A stretch of DNA of 64,000 nt from Dyadobacter linearis (lineage in GTDB: Bacteria > Bacteroidota > Bacteroidia > Cytophagales > Spirosomataceae). Shown piece after piece: positions 35,548 through 44,211 of the stretch; within the stretch, counting starts at the first letter, position 1; each line of letters begins with the position of its first letter. Position numbers and translations under genes: made by a program. The notes beneath the pieces were generated by a model. The model ran no database searches and had not been told where the DNA came from. It saw only the letters and a program-made list of their open reading frames with translations. The stretch covers positions 1 to 64,000 of the forward strand of contig NZ_CAJRAU010000009.1 in NCBI RefSeq assembly GCF_907165045.1, written 5' to 3'.

Positions 35548-36072
35548 TTAAAACTTGAAAGTGATACCAACTTTCAGCGGTGAGGCATTATAACCAACTT
35601 CCGCGAAAACGCCCATAGTTGGTTTAAAGTAATATCTTGCTCCCGCAAATGCGCCGAAAAATACGCCGCTACCATAAGAATCGTAGCCGATGCCATCGTA
35701 AGATGAATTTGCAATTCTATAACCTAGTGAAGGCCCGGCGTATAGATCCAGGTTGTCAACAGTAAGAAAATGCTTTCCGTAGTGATAAGATCCTCTGGCA
35801 GCAATATTGATGAAGTTATATCTCCATCCATTTCCATAAAGGCCTCCGCCGTAGTTCCAGGTTACGAAGTCAAGCTGACCACCAACACTGATAAAATCAT
35901 GGACACCACCCTCGAAAGATGCACCAACGCCTATTCCGCCGCCGCCGTATGTGCCTCCAAGGTTAATACCCGCATTCAGTAATTTATCTCCCTTCTCAAA
36001 CTGCGCGAACGCCTTTTCCGAAGTTGCGCTCAGAACGGCGCAAAAGAAAAACATGAATAGAATCTTTTTCAT
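35548..36072 (-). CDS. Outer-membrane beta-barrel protein, 174 aa
   Basis: Signal peptide (residues 1-23, ending KAFAQ), then glycine-rich alternating strands (NLGGTYGGGGIGVGASFEGG, near 38-57; GVFFGAFAGARYYF near 131) ending in the terminal phenylalanine motif KVGITFKF, the BAM-recognition signal for barrel insertion. It is an OmpW/Ail-size 8-strand barrel, probably a porin-like or adhesin-like protein; no ligand can be given. It has its own promoter and no close operon partner. Confidence 0.82.
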   Translation of the reverse strand: MKKILFMFFFCAVLSATSEKAFAQFEKGDKLLNAGINLGGTYGGGGIGVGASFEGGVHDFISVGGQLDFVTWNYGGGLYGNGWRYNFINIAARGSYHYGKHFLTVDNLDLYAGPSLGYRIANSSYDGIGYDSYGSGVFFGAFAGARYYFKPTMGVFAEVGYNASPLKVGITFKF

Positions 36073-36103
36073 CGTAATAGATTAGTTATTGTTAATAATG
36101 GCA

Positions 36104-36133
36104 CAAATTAAAGCCTTTATCCGAACGCTTCAA
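36104..36133 (-). promoter_or_regulatory. Promoter of the outer-membrane protein gene with flanking inverted repeat
   Basis: Minus strand: TTG (36131-36133), 19-base spacer, then TTAATTTG (36104-36111), 7 of 8 matching TAnnTTTG. A 7-bp inverted repeat GGCACAA (36100-36106) / TTGTGCC (36137-36143) brackets the promoter and may be an operator; no other site of the same sequence was seen. Confidence 0.52.
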
Positions 36134-36210
36134 AACTTGTGCCATTTATACTTATTATCCGGGGTGTCTAGCCGTATAAGTGGGCAGATGCCTTTATTTT
36201 CGCTAAAAGC

Positions 36211-36909
36211 CTATATTTCTTTCCGCAGTTTCTCTTTAAAAACCTTCTTGAATTTGTCGAGTTTTGGGGCAATTACGAACGCACAATAGCCCTGATCGGG
36301 GTTGTTTGCGAAATAATTCTGATGATAGTCTTCGGCCACAAAGAATTTAACCGCTGGCGTAATTTCGGTGACAATTGGCTTGTTATACGCGCCGGATTTG
36401 TCCAATTCTGCCTTCGCTTTCTCGGCCAGGGACTTTTGTTCCTCATTATGATAAAAAATCACCGAGCGATATTGCGTTCCAACATCATTTCCCTGGCGGT
36501 TCAGGGAAGTAGGATCATGGCTGCGGAAAAATGCTTCGAGCAGATCTGCATAGCTGATCACTTTTGGGTCATAAACCACCTCCACACACTCAGCATGACC
36601 GGTATTGCCGGTGCAAACTGCCTCGTAATTCGGCTTCGGATCATGGCCGCCGGAATAGCCTGAAACTACTTTTTTAACTCCTTCCAAAGACTCTAAAACA
36701 GCTTCGGTACACCAGAAACACCCGGTTCCGAATGTCGCCGTTTCCATGCCGGCAGTATTTACATTTGTCTCATCAAGCGAGGTAAAAGCAGCTTCCTTAT
36801 CCATTTTTCTTTTCTGTTTTTTATCCGACTGTGCACACGATATCACTACCATGCAGCACATCAAGAGAAAGGTCAAAATTGGGATGGTCGTTCTCATCTT
36901 TATTATCAT
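36211..36909 (-). CDS. msrA: Peptide-methionine (S)-S-oxide reductase, lipoprotein, 232 aa
   Basis: Repairs oxidised methionine in proteins using a cysteine nucleophile. The MsrA motif GCFWC is at residues 63-67 and GYSGG, PNYEAVCTGNTGHAECV follow as in the family. An N-terminal lipobox-like ISC with Cys25 predicts a lipoprotein, so this enzyme probably protects periplasmic or outer-membrane proteins rather than cytoplasmic ones. MsrB is not fused and not adjacent. Start could also be the ATG four codons later (MRTTIPIL). Confidence 0.95.
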   Translation of the reverse strand: MIIKMRTTIPILTFLLMCCMVVISCAQSDKKQKRKMDKEAAFTSLDETNVNTAGMETATFGTGCFWCTEAVLESLEGVKKVVSGYSGGHDPKPNYEAVCTGNTGHAECVEVVYDPKVISYADLLEAFFRSHDPTSLNRQGNDVGTQYRSVIFYHNEEQKSLAEKAKAELDKSGAYNKPIVTEITPAVKFFVAEDYHQNYFANNPDQGYCAFVIAPKLDKFKKVFKEKLRKEI

Positions 36910-37008
36910 GGGTTATTGTCAAAATGATTAACGAATACCGTACGAAGAAAGTTTGTGTCTGGTATTGCTGTATTATTTACGAAATTTATCCCCGAAACGA
37001 TTCGTCCT

Positions 37009-37545
37009 ATGACATACCTTCACTTTAAAGCGCTGCATATTATTTTCGTTGTAAGCTGGTTCGCGGGACTGTTTTATATGCCCCGACTTTTCGTCTATCA
37101 TACCGAAGCGAACAGCAAGCCGAGCCCCGAGCGGGAGATCCTGCTTGCACAGTTTACAAAAATGGAGAAGCTGCTCTGGACTGCGATTATGACGCCCGCC
37201 AGCTGGCTGACTTTAATATGTGGAGGAGCAATGCTTTACATTACACCCGCCTGGCTCGACCAGGACTGGATGCGGTTGAAACTCGTGTTTGTCTTCGGTT
37301 TATACGCATACCACTCATTTACAGGCAAGATCCTCCTCGAATTGCGCGAAGGAAAATTCCGTTTCACATCCTTTCAGCTGAGGCTTTTCAATGAAGTCGC
37401 GACGGTATTTTTATTCTCGATTGTTTTTCTGGTGGTATTAAAAAATACAGTAGACTGGCTCTGGGGTGTGTTGGGATTGATTGCTTTTGCTGTTGTGATT
37501 ATGACCGCGGTAAGGATTGTAAAGAGGGTCAGGGAGAAAAAGTAG
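37009..37545 (+). CDS. hemJ: HemJ-type protoporphyrinogen oxidase, 178 aa
   Basis: Four-helix integral membrane protein oxidising protoporphyrinogen IX to protoporphyrin IX in haem synthesis. The conserved histidine and surrounding motif ALHIIFVVSWFAGLFYMPRL lie in the first helix. I start at MTYLHFKALHI; a GTG-led reading from 36955 would add 18 residues of no family counterpart. CopD-like annotation is the main alternative. It is not next to other haem genes. Confidence 0.85.
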   Translation: MTYLHFKALHIIFVVSWFAGLFYMPRLFVYHTEANSKPSPEREILLAQFTKMEKLLWTAIMTPASWLTLICGGAMLYITPAWLDQDWMRLKLVFVFGLYAYHSFTGKILLELREGKFRFTSFQLRLFNEVATVFLFSIVFLVVLKNTVDWLWGVLGLIAFAVVIMTAVRIVKRVREKK

Positions 37546-37699
37546 CACACTATTCTGCGATTTTTCTCTTTCATTGATCGCAAAACGCCTTTTTTTTAAG
37601 CGCTAAAAAGAATCCCGGATGTCGGCAACACTTATTTCTCTTTAACTGTTTAATATTACGTGATGTAACTGCTCTCCAAGAGCTTAGCTTAGTCCCTAT

Positions 37700-38194
37700 A
37701 TGCACTCGATAAGTCTTAAACACACTACAATTTTTGACAGATTTTTACATCTGTGCAGCCATGCTCCGGCCATCGGCAACGCCTTACCGTCCCTTGCGAT
37801 TAATAAATTGAATGCCGTATACCAGGGTTTTCTGAATGATCTTGACAAGGAACAGCGTGCGATTCATGATTTCACACATGAAGATGCACTTCTCGAAAAG
37901 AAACGGTATGAAAAGGCACTTAAATTGCTGGCGCCGATCGAGACGGCAGGAAAGCCGGTTCAACCCAAAGTGAAAGCCCTTCATTCGACTATTCTCCAGG
38001 TTATAAAAAAACTTCGGGAAAATGCCTTTTTGATGAATTTGGTTATCAACCAAGAGTTAGAGCCGGAGGACACATTGGTCGACCTGCTGGAAGATTATTA
38101 TGATGGCCTTCTTATCAAACAAATACAGGGCGAAGAATTCGTTCCTTGGGAGCAAGTAAAAACGAAGCTGGACGCTAGGCATGATTTGACCTGA
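37700..38194 (+). CDS. Candidate antitoxin partner of RelE-like toxin, 164 aa
   Basis: No family is recognised. Residues 1-115 are helix-rich and basic; residues about 112-164 are acidic (NQELEPEDTLVDLLEDYYDG), ending with IPWEQV-like text (EEFVPWEQVKTKLDARHDL) such as is found at the C-termini of short antitoxins that embrace RelE toxins. Its TGA overlaps the toxin's ATG (TGATG at 38192-38196), so it is certainly its operon partner. At 164 aa it is about twice the usual antitoxin length. An internal ATG at about 38032 could give a short classical antitoxin. Confidence 0.75.
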   Translation: MHSISLKHTTIFDRFLHLCSHAPAIGNALPSLAINKLNAVYQGFLNDLDKEQRAIHDFTHEDALLEKKRYEKALKLLAPIETAGKPVQPKVKALHSTILQVIKKLRENAFLMNLVINQELEPEDTLVDLLEDYYDGLLIKQIQGEEFVPWEQVKTKLDARHDLT

Positions 38195-38448
38195 TGTACA
38201 GTGTCATATTGAGCCGCAGCGCGGAAAGATTTTTGAATGGACTTTCCGGGAAGGATTATAACCTGGTGTCAGCAGCAGTCTCATCGCTTGTCGCAAATCC
38301 TTATCAATCGGGATGCAGAAAGCTCAAAGGCTATAAGGAAATGTTCCGGATCAGAGCTGGTAACTACCGGATACTATATCAAGTGGACGGGGAAAAACTG
38401 ATTGTAGAGATATTCGAAGTAGGGAACCGAAGAAATGTTTATGACTGA
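38194..38448 (+). CDS. RelE/ParE family type II toxin, 84 aa
   Basis: Shows the fold pattern of RelE toxins: N-terminal strand YSVILSRSAERFLNGL, then helix, then RKLKGYKEMFRIRAGNYRIL with the catalytic basic residues (near 48-67), and the closing GNRRNVYD. These cleave mRNA in the ribosomal A site; activity is inferred. The start overlaps the stop of its partner. It ends 64 bases before the tRNA terminator, in the opposite direction. Confidence 0.88.
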   Translation: MYSVILSRSAERFLNGLSGKDYNLVSAAVSSLVANPYQSGCRKLKGYKEMFRIRAGNYRILYQVDGEKLIVEIFEVGNRRNVYD

Positions 38449-38511
38449 GTGTTAGGAAGTAAAGCGTTGCGAAGCTATTTAACTGCACTGAGAATTTGTC
38501 TCTAAAAAGCA

Positions 38512-38545
38512 AAAGCGCCATTCCTGATAGTAGGAACAGCGCTTT
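38512..38545 (-). terminator. Terminator of the tRNA-Leu unit
   Basis: On the minus strand, a 14-bp stem (AAAGCGCTGTTCCT with AGGAATGGCGCTTT, two G-T pairs) around ACTATC, followed by TGCTTTTTAG. It begins one base after the tRNA 3' end. Confidence 0.82.
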
Positions 38546-38546
38546 G

Positions 38547-38630
38547 TGCCGAAGGCGGGACTCGAACCCGCATGGGGCAACCCCCACACGCCTCTGAAAC
38601 GTGCGTGTCTACCAGTTTCACCACTTCGGC
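38547..38630 (-). tRNA. tRNA-Leu (anticodon CAG)
   Basis: A complete class II tRNA on the minus strand: acceptor stem GCCGAAG/CTTCGGC, D-loop GGTGAAACTGGTAGAC, anticodon stem CACGT/GCGTG with loop TTCAGAG (anticodon CAG), a long variable arm (GGGGGTTGCCCCA region) as expected for leucine, and T-loop GGTTCGAGTCC. Discriminator base is A. CCA is not encoded. Reads CUG codons. Confidence 0.95.
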
Positions 38631-38646
38631 ATTGAAATTGGGTTGG

Positions 38647-38676
38647 CAAAAATAACCAAGACTATGGACTTTCCAA
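38647..38676 (-). promoter_or_regulatory. Promoter of tRNA-Leu
   Basis: Minus strand TTG (38674-38676), 19 bases, then TATTTTTG (38647-38654), both exactly as in the Bacteroidota consensus. The -7 box ends 16 bases before the tRNA 5' end, as expected for a tRNA gene with a short leader. Confidence 0.7.
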
Positions 38677-38706
38677 GTTTACAGAACCCGGAATGCCCAT
38701 AAAAAT

Positions 38707-40107
38707 TCAGATTTTCACAGCCTCGTACAAAGCAGGAATCTGAACGTTTTGAAACCCAGCCTTTTCCAATTTTATTTTGAAGGAAACCTGTGTTTCATAT
38801 TCACCGTGAACCAGAAATACTTTCTCCACCCGCGAAGGATTCTGGCAGGAAAGAAAGTCGAGCATTTCGTTATAATCACCGTGGCCGGAAAACGAATCCA
38901 TACTTTCCACCTGGCAATGCACCTCAAACTTTTCTCCAAAAATATTCACCTCCTTATCCCCGCGCTTTAATGCACCCGCCAAAGTATTTGCGGAAGCATA
39001 ACCCACGAGCAGGATCGTGCAATTTTCATTGCCGATATTGTTTTTAATATGATGTTTGATCCGTCCCGCTTCGGCCATTCCAGATGCAGAAATGATGATA
39101 CAAGGTTCCTTTTTGTCATTCAATGCAATGGATTCGGTTACTTCCGACACATAATGCAGGTAAGGGAATGCAAAAGCGTCGCCGTCTTTTTCAATATATT
39201 CGAGTATCTCAGGATTGAAACATTCCTCATGTTCCTTCATGATCGCAGTGGCGCGGATTGCGAGCGGGCTGTCAATATAAACAGGAATATGCGGCAGCTT
39301 ACCAGAGCTGTAAAGCTGGTCCAAAGCGTAAATCAACTCCTGCGTCCGGTCGATCGCGAAGGCAGGAATGATCAGTTTACCCTGCCGATCTACACAAGTA
39401 TCCTTCACAATCCGCAGTAAATGCGCTTTCATGTCCACTTCTTTTTCATGGATCCGATCGCCGTAGGTGGATTCGCAAATAATAATATCCGCCTGCGGAA
39501 ATACATCGGGCTTTTTGAGAATGCGGTCTTCCGGCCGACCAATATCTCCCGTGAAAGTCAGTTGTTTAAACGTTCCTTTCTCAGGAATCGTAAGATGCAC
39601 CGCCGCACTTCCGAGCAAATGCGCAGCGTCGGTGAGCAAAACGGCTACTTCTTTGTCTTCACCCAAATGAAAAGTCTGGCCGTATTTAACGGTTTTGAAC
39701 AAAGTCAATGCGTGCGCCGCATCTTCCGAATCGTACAATTCTTCGAGCAAAGGGCGCCCCTGATTTTTCCTGCGGCGATTGATCCGCTCCAAATCCTTTT
39801 CCTGAATATGCGCACTGTCCATTAACATGACGCGGCAAAGGTCAGCAGTTGCAGCTGTGGTATAAATCTCACCTTTGAATCCTTTTTTAACCAGTCGCGG
39901 AATAAGGCCGGAATGGTCAATATGGGCGTGGGAAAGTATGAGAAAATCTACTTCTGAGGGTTTGAAACCGAAATTCTGATTGAATTCGTCTGTTTGTATT
40001 CCCTGAAAAAGACCACAGTCAAGAAGTATTTTTGTGCCTTTTTCAGTAGTTATCAGATGCTTGCTTCCTGTTACGGTTTGCGCAGCACCGAAAAATTGAA
40101 TCTGCAT
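38707..40107 (-). CDS. MBL-fold/beta-CASP ribonuclease-like metallohydrolase, 466 aa
   Basis: Zinc-dependent metallo-beta-lactamase-fold protein with the HxHxDH motif SHAHIDHSGLIPRL (His60, His62, Asp64, His65), FTGDIGRP near 201, the beta-CASP segment (ESTYGDRIHEKEVDMKAHLL near 220; QELIYALDQLYSS near 259) and the C-terminal VHGEYET and SGHGDYNEML motifs. These resemble the CPSF73/YSH1-like exo/endonucleases of bacteria, so RNA processing is likely. It starts 36 bases after the hpt stop and is probably co-transcribed with it. Confidence 0.9.
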   Translation of the reverse strand: MQIQFFGAAQTVTGSKHLITTEKGTKILLDCGLFQGIQTDEFNQNFGFKPSEVDFLILSHAHIDHSGLIPRLVKKGFKGEIYTTAATADLCRVMLMDSAHIQEKDLERINRRRKNQGRPLLEELYDSEDAAHALTLFKTVKYGQTFHLGEDKEVAVLLTDAAHLLGSAAVHLTIPEKGTFKQLTFTGDIGRPEDRILKKPDVFPQADIIICESTYGDRIHEKEVDMKAHLLRIVKDTCVDRQGKLIIPAFAIDRTQELIYALDQLYSSGKLPHIPVYIDSPLAIRATAIMKEHEECFNPEILEYIEKDGDAFAFPYLHYVSEVTESIALNDKKEPCIIISASGMAEAGRIKHHIKNNIGNENCTILLVGYASANTLAGALKRGDKEVNIFGEKFEVHCQVESMDSFSGHGDYNEMLDFLSCQNPSRVEKVFLVHGEYETQVSFKIKLEKAGFQNVQIPALYEAVKI

Positions 40108-40143
40108 GGTCAGAGGTTTAGTTGTTGAGCGATATGCGAACGA

Positions 40144-40671
40144 TTACGCAAGTACGTAAATCGAATCCAGGTTGCGGCCAATGCCGTCGTAGTCAAGACC
40201 GTAGCCAACTACAAATTTATTTTCAATCTCAAAACCCGTGTAACGCATACTAACAGGTGTTTTCAGTGCGGCAGGTTTATGAAGCAAAGTGGCGATTTCG
40301 ACGGATTTAGGCGACATTTCCCGAACCTTTTTCACCAGTTCCGTCATTGTCAAACCTGTATCTACAATATCTTCAATGATAATTACGTCCCTGTCTCTGA
40401 GATCTTTGTCAAGCCCGATAATTTCCTTGACCTCGCCCGTAGACTCAGTTTTTGAGTAGGAAGAGAAGCGGATAAAATTAATTTCGCATGATAAATTGAC
40501 CCTCTTGACCAGCTCGCCCGCAAAAAGAAATGCGCCGTTTAACACCACCAGAAACACAGGACAGTGATTTTCATAATCCTTACTGATCAATGCGGCAAGC
40601 TCCGAAACGCGGTGCTCGATGGTAGCGGCGGGAATAAAAGGGACAAAAGTTTTATCAAGAATGTTAATCAT
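40144..40671 (-). CDS. hpt: Hypoxanthine phosphoribosyltransferase, 175 aa
   Basis: Purine salvage enzyme making IMP/GMP from hypoxanthine/guanine and PRPP. The PRPP-binding motif IIIEDIVDTGLT lies at residues 97-108, with the preceding LDKDLRDRDV and the SSYSKTESTGEV flexible loop near 70-81, as in Hpt. I start at MINILDKTFVPF (40671); a longer frame to 40743 would begin inside the -7 box. A beta-CASP protein gene follows. Confidence 0.93.
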   Translation of the reverse strand: MINILDKTFVPFIPAATIEHRVSELAALISKDYENHCPVFLVVLNGAFLFAGELVKRVNLSCEINFIRFSSYSKTESTGEVKEIIGLDKDLRDRDVIIIEDIVDTGLTMTELVKKVREMSPKSVEIATLLHKPAALKTPVSMRYTGFEIENKFVVGYGLDYDGIGRNLDSIYVLA

Positions 40672-40742
40672 ATTCGGGGTGTCATTTTGGCAAATGCTCT
40701 GAGGATCAATATTAACTCTTTTTTCAAAAACCGGGCTCGTCA

Positions 40743-40750
40743 CAAACGTA
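40743..40750 (-). promoter_or_regulatory. Candidate -7 promoter box for hpt
   Basis: Minus strand TACGTTTG, an exact TAnnTTTG match, about 70 bases before the hpt ATG. The nearest TTG is 25 bases upstream (40776-40778), slightly too far. It also decides against the longer hpt start at 40743. Confidence 0.42.
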
Positions 40751-40791
40751 AAATATAAATCCGGCGTTAATAGGACAAGTTTACCCCTGCT

Positions 40792-42015
40792 ATGAAAATC
40801 ATCATTAACACCATCATTTTCTGCTGTTTAACTGTAATTTCAATACAAAACACTTCCGCTCAATTGTATTCTTCGGCCGAACTGGACAAGAATTACGATA
40901 TGATCCTGAAAAATCCGAGTGTGCAGATTGAATCGACGGAAGCGATCAATATGCTTTACAATTATCAGTTTCACGAGGCAGATGCAGAGTTCCGGTGGCT
41001 GAAATATCGCTATCCAAAACACCCTATGCCACATTTTCTGATGGGGCTCGCGGAATGGTGGAAAATTGTGCCGAATACGGACAACGAAGCTTACGACAAA
41101 ACTTTCCTGGCTCAAATGGATTCTACCATCAACCTGGCTGAGGAGTTATATGATAAAGAAAAAAACAAAGTGGAGCCCGCCTTTTTTCTGGCTGCGGCTT
41201 ATGCATTCAAAGGCAGGTTATATGCGGAGCGGGAAAGCTGGACAAAAGCAGCATTTGCGGGGAAAAAATCTCTGAAATATTTCGAGCAGTGCAAAGGAAA
41301 CGGTGACCTCACGCCGGAGCTGCTTTTCGGCGACGGACTTTATAACTATTACGCCGAGTGGGTGCCCAAAGAATATCCGATCCTGAAACCAATCCTGGCG
41401 CTTTTTCCAAAAGGAAACAAGAAACTGGGTGAGCAGCAGTTGGAGAAAGTGGGTAACAACGCATTTTACACACGGGTAGAAGCCAGGTATTTTCTTTTGC
41501 AGATTTATAGTATTGAAAATGAGTACAATAAAGCCTACGAAATGGCCAAGTACATGTGGCAGACTTACCCAAATAACCCTTATTTTGAGCGGTACTTTTG
41601 CCGGACTGCTTTCGTGACGGGCAAAATGGGAGAGGCTGAGCGGGCTGCGCAGAATATTATTGACAAGATTAGCAAGGGAATGCCTGGTTACGAGGGAGTT
41701 AGTGGCAGGAATGCAGCTTACGTGCTGGCTTATTATAATATGAACTACCACCGTAATTACGATCTGGCTAGCCAATATTATAAGAAAGCGATTGATTACT
41801 CGACGCAAACCAATTCCATGAATGCGGGTTACTACGTTTCGTCACTTATTGGTTTGGGCAAGATTGCCGAAAATAAAAAGGATTACGACGAAGCTTTGAA
41901 ATACTACAAACTGGCCGACGATCGCGCGGACAAGAAATCAAGTCAGCACAAGGAAGCGAAAACCGCGATCGCGAATCTGAAAAAGATGAAACGCGACCAG
42001 CGGAGAAAGCGATAG
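40792..42015 (+). CDS. Exported TPR protein, 407 aa
   Basis: Signal peptide (residues 1-23, ending TSAQ). The protein is helical throughout with TPR-like repeats, e.g. INMLYNYQFHEADAEFRWLK (near 47) and DYDEALKYYKLADDRADKKS near the end, and a lysine/arginine-rich C-terminus (KKMKRDQRRKR). Probably a periplasmic or outer-membrane-associated scaffold; no enzymatic motif. It is convergent with the M20 peptidase at 42034. Confidence 0.8.
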   Translation: MKIIINTIIFCCLTVISIQNTSAQLYSSAELDKNYDMILKNPSVQIESTEAINMLYNYQFHEADAEFRWLKYRYPKHPMPHFLMGLAEWWKIVPNTDNEAYDKTFLAQMDSTINLAEELYDKEKNKVEPAFFLAAAYAFKGRLYAERESWTKAAFAGKKSLKYFEQCKGNGDLTPELLFGDGLYNYYAEWVPKEYPILKPILALFPKGNKKLGEQQLEKVGNNAFYTRVEARYFLLQIYSIENEYNKAYEMAKYMWQTYPNNPYFERYFCRTAFVTGKMGEAERAAQNIIDKISKGMPGYEGVSGRNAAYVLAYYNMNYHRNYDLASQYYKKAIDYSTQTNSMNAGYYVSSLIGLGKIAENKKDYDEALKYYKLADDRADKKSSQHKEAKTAIANLKKMKRDQRRKR

Positions 42016-42033
42016 TTTATTTGGGAGCAAACA

Positions 42034-43395
42034 TTATTGTTTCAACTCGGCGTAATGCTTGAAAAACAGTGGAATAGTTTCGATTCCCTTGTAATAGTTG
42101 AATAATCCGTAGCTCTCATTTGGAGAATGCAGGGCGTCGATATCCAGTCCGAAACCCATCAGAATACTTTTGCAGCCGAGTTCCTGCTCGAAAAGTGCGA
42201 CAATAGGAATACTTCCTCCTCCGCGTGTCGGAATCGGTTTTTTGCCAAAAGACTCTTCCATTGCCAGTTCAGCAGCTTTGTATTCTACTGAATCAGTTGG
42301 AGTTACGTAAGGCAGCCCGCCGTGATGCGGCATCACTTTCACCTTCACCGATGCTGGGGCGATCGATTCGAAATGCTTTGTGAACAGTTCGAGAATTTCA
42401 TCGTCTGTCTGGTGCGGGACGAGGCGCATGGAGATCTTAGCATTCGCTTTAGAAGGCAATACCGTTTTTGCACCTTCGCCAATATAGCCGCCCCAAATTC
42501 CATTCACATCCAATGTGGGCCGGACGGAGGTTCTTTCAATGGTTGAATATCCCGCTTCACCCTGAATATCATTGATTTGCAGATCTTTTTTATATTCTTC
42601 GAGATCAAATGGCGCAGCATTTAATGCGTCGCGTTGTTCTGTGGTCAGTTCTCCTACTTTTTCGTAAAAACCCGGAATAGTAATGTGACCGTTTTCATCT
42701 TTCAGCGACGCGATCATTTCGCAGAGTACATTAATAGGATTTGCGACCCCGCCGCCATACACGCCTGAATGCAGGTCGCGGTTTGCGCCGACAATCTCTA
42801 CTTCCACATAAGTCAGTCCGCGCAAGCCGGTTTCAATCGAAGGAACATCATTCGCGATAATGCTGGTATCAGATATCAATATGGTATCGCATTTCAGCAT
42901 TTCACGGTATTCTTTCACAAATGTCCCCAGATTGGAAGAGCCGATTTCTTCTTCGCCTTCGATCATAATTTTCACATTACAAGCCAGCGTGTCAGTCGCG
43001 ATCATCGTTTCCAATGCTTTAATGTGCATATAAAACTGACCTTTATCGTCACAAGCGCCACGCGCAAAGATCCGCTCATTTTTGATTACGGGTTCAAAAG
43101 GAGGGGAGTTCCAGAGTTCGTACGGATCCGCCGGCTGCACATCGTAATGCCCGTAAATGAGCACGGTAGGCAGTTTTGGATCAATGATTTTTTCTCCGTA
43201 AACCACCGGGTGCCCGGCAGTTTCATATATTTCCGCTTTGTCTGCTCCCGCTTTCTGAATGCTGTCTCGCACAAATTCTGCCGCTTTCAGCATATCATTT
43301 TTAAATTTCGAATCTGCGCTCACAGAAGGAATGCGTAGTAAATCGAGCAGTTCGTTTAAGAATCTATCGCGGTTATTTTCTATGTATTGCTGCAT
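42034..43395 (-). CDS. M20 family dipeptidase, 453 aa
   Basis: Zinc-dependent carnosinase-type dipeptidase. Metal ligands: VLIYGHYDVQPAD (His near 81, Asp 83), ARGACDDKGQ (Asp near 116), EGEEEIGSSN (Glu near 150), SDTSI (near 176) and FGLDIDALHSPNE (His near 424); the GIWGGYIGEGAKTVLPSKA stretch belongs to the dimerisation (lid) domain. Probably cytoplasmic; no signal peptide. It lies downstream of plsY on the same strand but separated from it by a terminator. Confidence 0.93.
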   Translation of the reverse strand: MQQYIENNRDRFLNELLDLLRIPSVSADSKFKNDMLKAAEFVRDSIQKAGADKAEIYETAGHPVVYGEKIIDPKLPTVLIYGHYDVQPADPYELWNSPPFEPVIKNERIFARGACDDKGQFYMHIKALETMIATDTLACNVKIMIEGEEEIGSSNLGTFVKEYREMLKCDTILISDTSIIANDVPSIETGLRGLTYVEVEIVGANRDLHSGVYGGGVANPINVLCEMIASLKDENGHITIPGFYEKVGELTTEQRDALNAAPFDLEEYKKDLQINDIQGEAGYSTIERTSVRPTLDVNGIWGGYIGEGAKTVLPSKANAKISMRLVPHQTDDEILELFTKHFESIAPASVKVKVMPHHGGLPYVTPTDSVEYKAAELAMEESFGKKPIPTRGGGSIPIVALFEQELGCKSILMGFGLDIDALHSPNESYGLFNYYKGIETIPLFFKHYAELKQ

Positions 43396-43433
43396 TGTTG
43401 TTGATTAAGATTGGTGGGCCAAGATAAAAAAAT

Positions 43434-43458
43434 AACCCCTAAGGTTTCCCCAGGGGTT
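43434..43458 (-). terminator. Terminator after plsY
   Basis: AACCCCT/AGGGGTT 7-bp stem with an 11-base loop; on the minus strand it is followed by TATTTTTTTATC. It lies 23 bases after the plsY stop and 39 bases before the dipeptidase start, so dipeptidase expression would need read-through or a separate promoter. Confidence 0.78.
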
Positions 43459-43481
43459 CGTATTTCTTGGTTTCTTAGAAA

Positions 43482-44138
43482 CTATTGGCGGGCGGCACCT
43501 TTCGATTTCCCGAAAATATTAACGCGGTTTTCATTTCCATTTAAAAGTCTGACAATATTCTTCTGGTGTGTAAATACTACCAGAACGAACATTACAAAGC
43601 CAAATACGATCAGTAGCGGCTCGGGGTGACCAAACATACCTGCCCAGGAAAGTACCGGGAAAGCGAGGGTCGCCAGAATAGAGCTGAGTGAAACGTATTG
43701 AGAAGCCAGTAGTGTCAGAATAAATATTGTAATGCAAACAGAGGCCAGTTCCGGGTGGATTGCCAGGACCATACCCAGCAAAGTAGCAATTCCTTTTCCG
43801 CCTTTAAAATTTACAAAAACAGGAAAAATATGACCTACTATGGCGATAATTCCGAAAAGAATCTTGTAAACCAGCAGCTCGGTTTCGCCGATTTCGTTCA
43901 TATAAAATAGCATTGAAGCAAGACAGGTAGCTGTCCAGCCTTTCAATACATCGATCAGCATTACAACAGTTCCTGCTCTTTTACCTAGCACACGAAAGGT
44001 ATTCGTTGCACCTGCATTCCCGCTTCCCTGCTTCCGTACGTCAATTCCAAAGTATCCTATTCCATACCATACCGAACTTGGTATAGATCCCAACAAATAA
44101 GCGGCAACAATCGATACTATTAATAAGGCAACACTCAT
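43482..44138 (-). CDS. plsY: Acyl-phosphate glycerol-3-phosphate acyltransferase, 218 aa
   Basis: Integral membrane enzyme that starts phospholipid synthesis by acylating glycerol-3-phosphate from acyl-phosphate. The characteristic GSGNAGATNTFRVLGKRAG block (near residues 37-55) and FKGGKGIATLLG (near 112) are seen among five to six membrane helices. Length is normal. plsX is not in the window. Confidence 0.95.
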   Translation of the reverse strand: MSVALLIVSIVAAYLLGSIPSSVWYGIGYFGIDVRKQGSGNAGATNTFRVLGKRAGTVVMLIDVLKGWTATCLASMLFYMNEIGETELLVYKILFGIIAIVGHIFPVFVNFKGGKGIATLLGMVLAIHPELASVCITIFILTLLASQYVSLSSILATLAFPVLSWAGMFGHPEPLLIVFGFVMFVLVVFTHQKNIVRLLNGNENRVNIFGKSKGAARQ

Positions 44139-44181
44139 TTTGTATTATTCAATGATTAATTTAAATTACAATCAGTTTTCT

Positions 44182-44211
44182 TCAAAAATACGATAGTCAG
44201 ACGATTTTCCA
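44182..44211 (-). promoter_or_regulatory. Promoter of plsY
   Basis: Minus strand TTG (44209-44211), 19-base spacer, TATTTTTG (44182-44189). Full match to the Bacteroidota consensus; the -7 box is 43 bases before the plsY ATG. Confidence 0.62.

Noticed and set aside
41218..41808. 196-aa minus-strand frame inside the TPR gene
   Set aside because: Antisense shadow; the plus frame has signal peptide and TPR pattern.
42769..43338. 189-aa plus-strand frame inside the M20 dipeptidase
   Set aside because: Antisense shadow of a gene with all catalytic motifs; its translation is rich in His, Phe, Arg and Cys as expected for a reversed frame.
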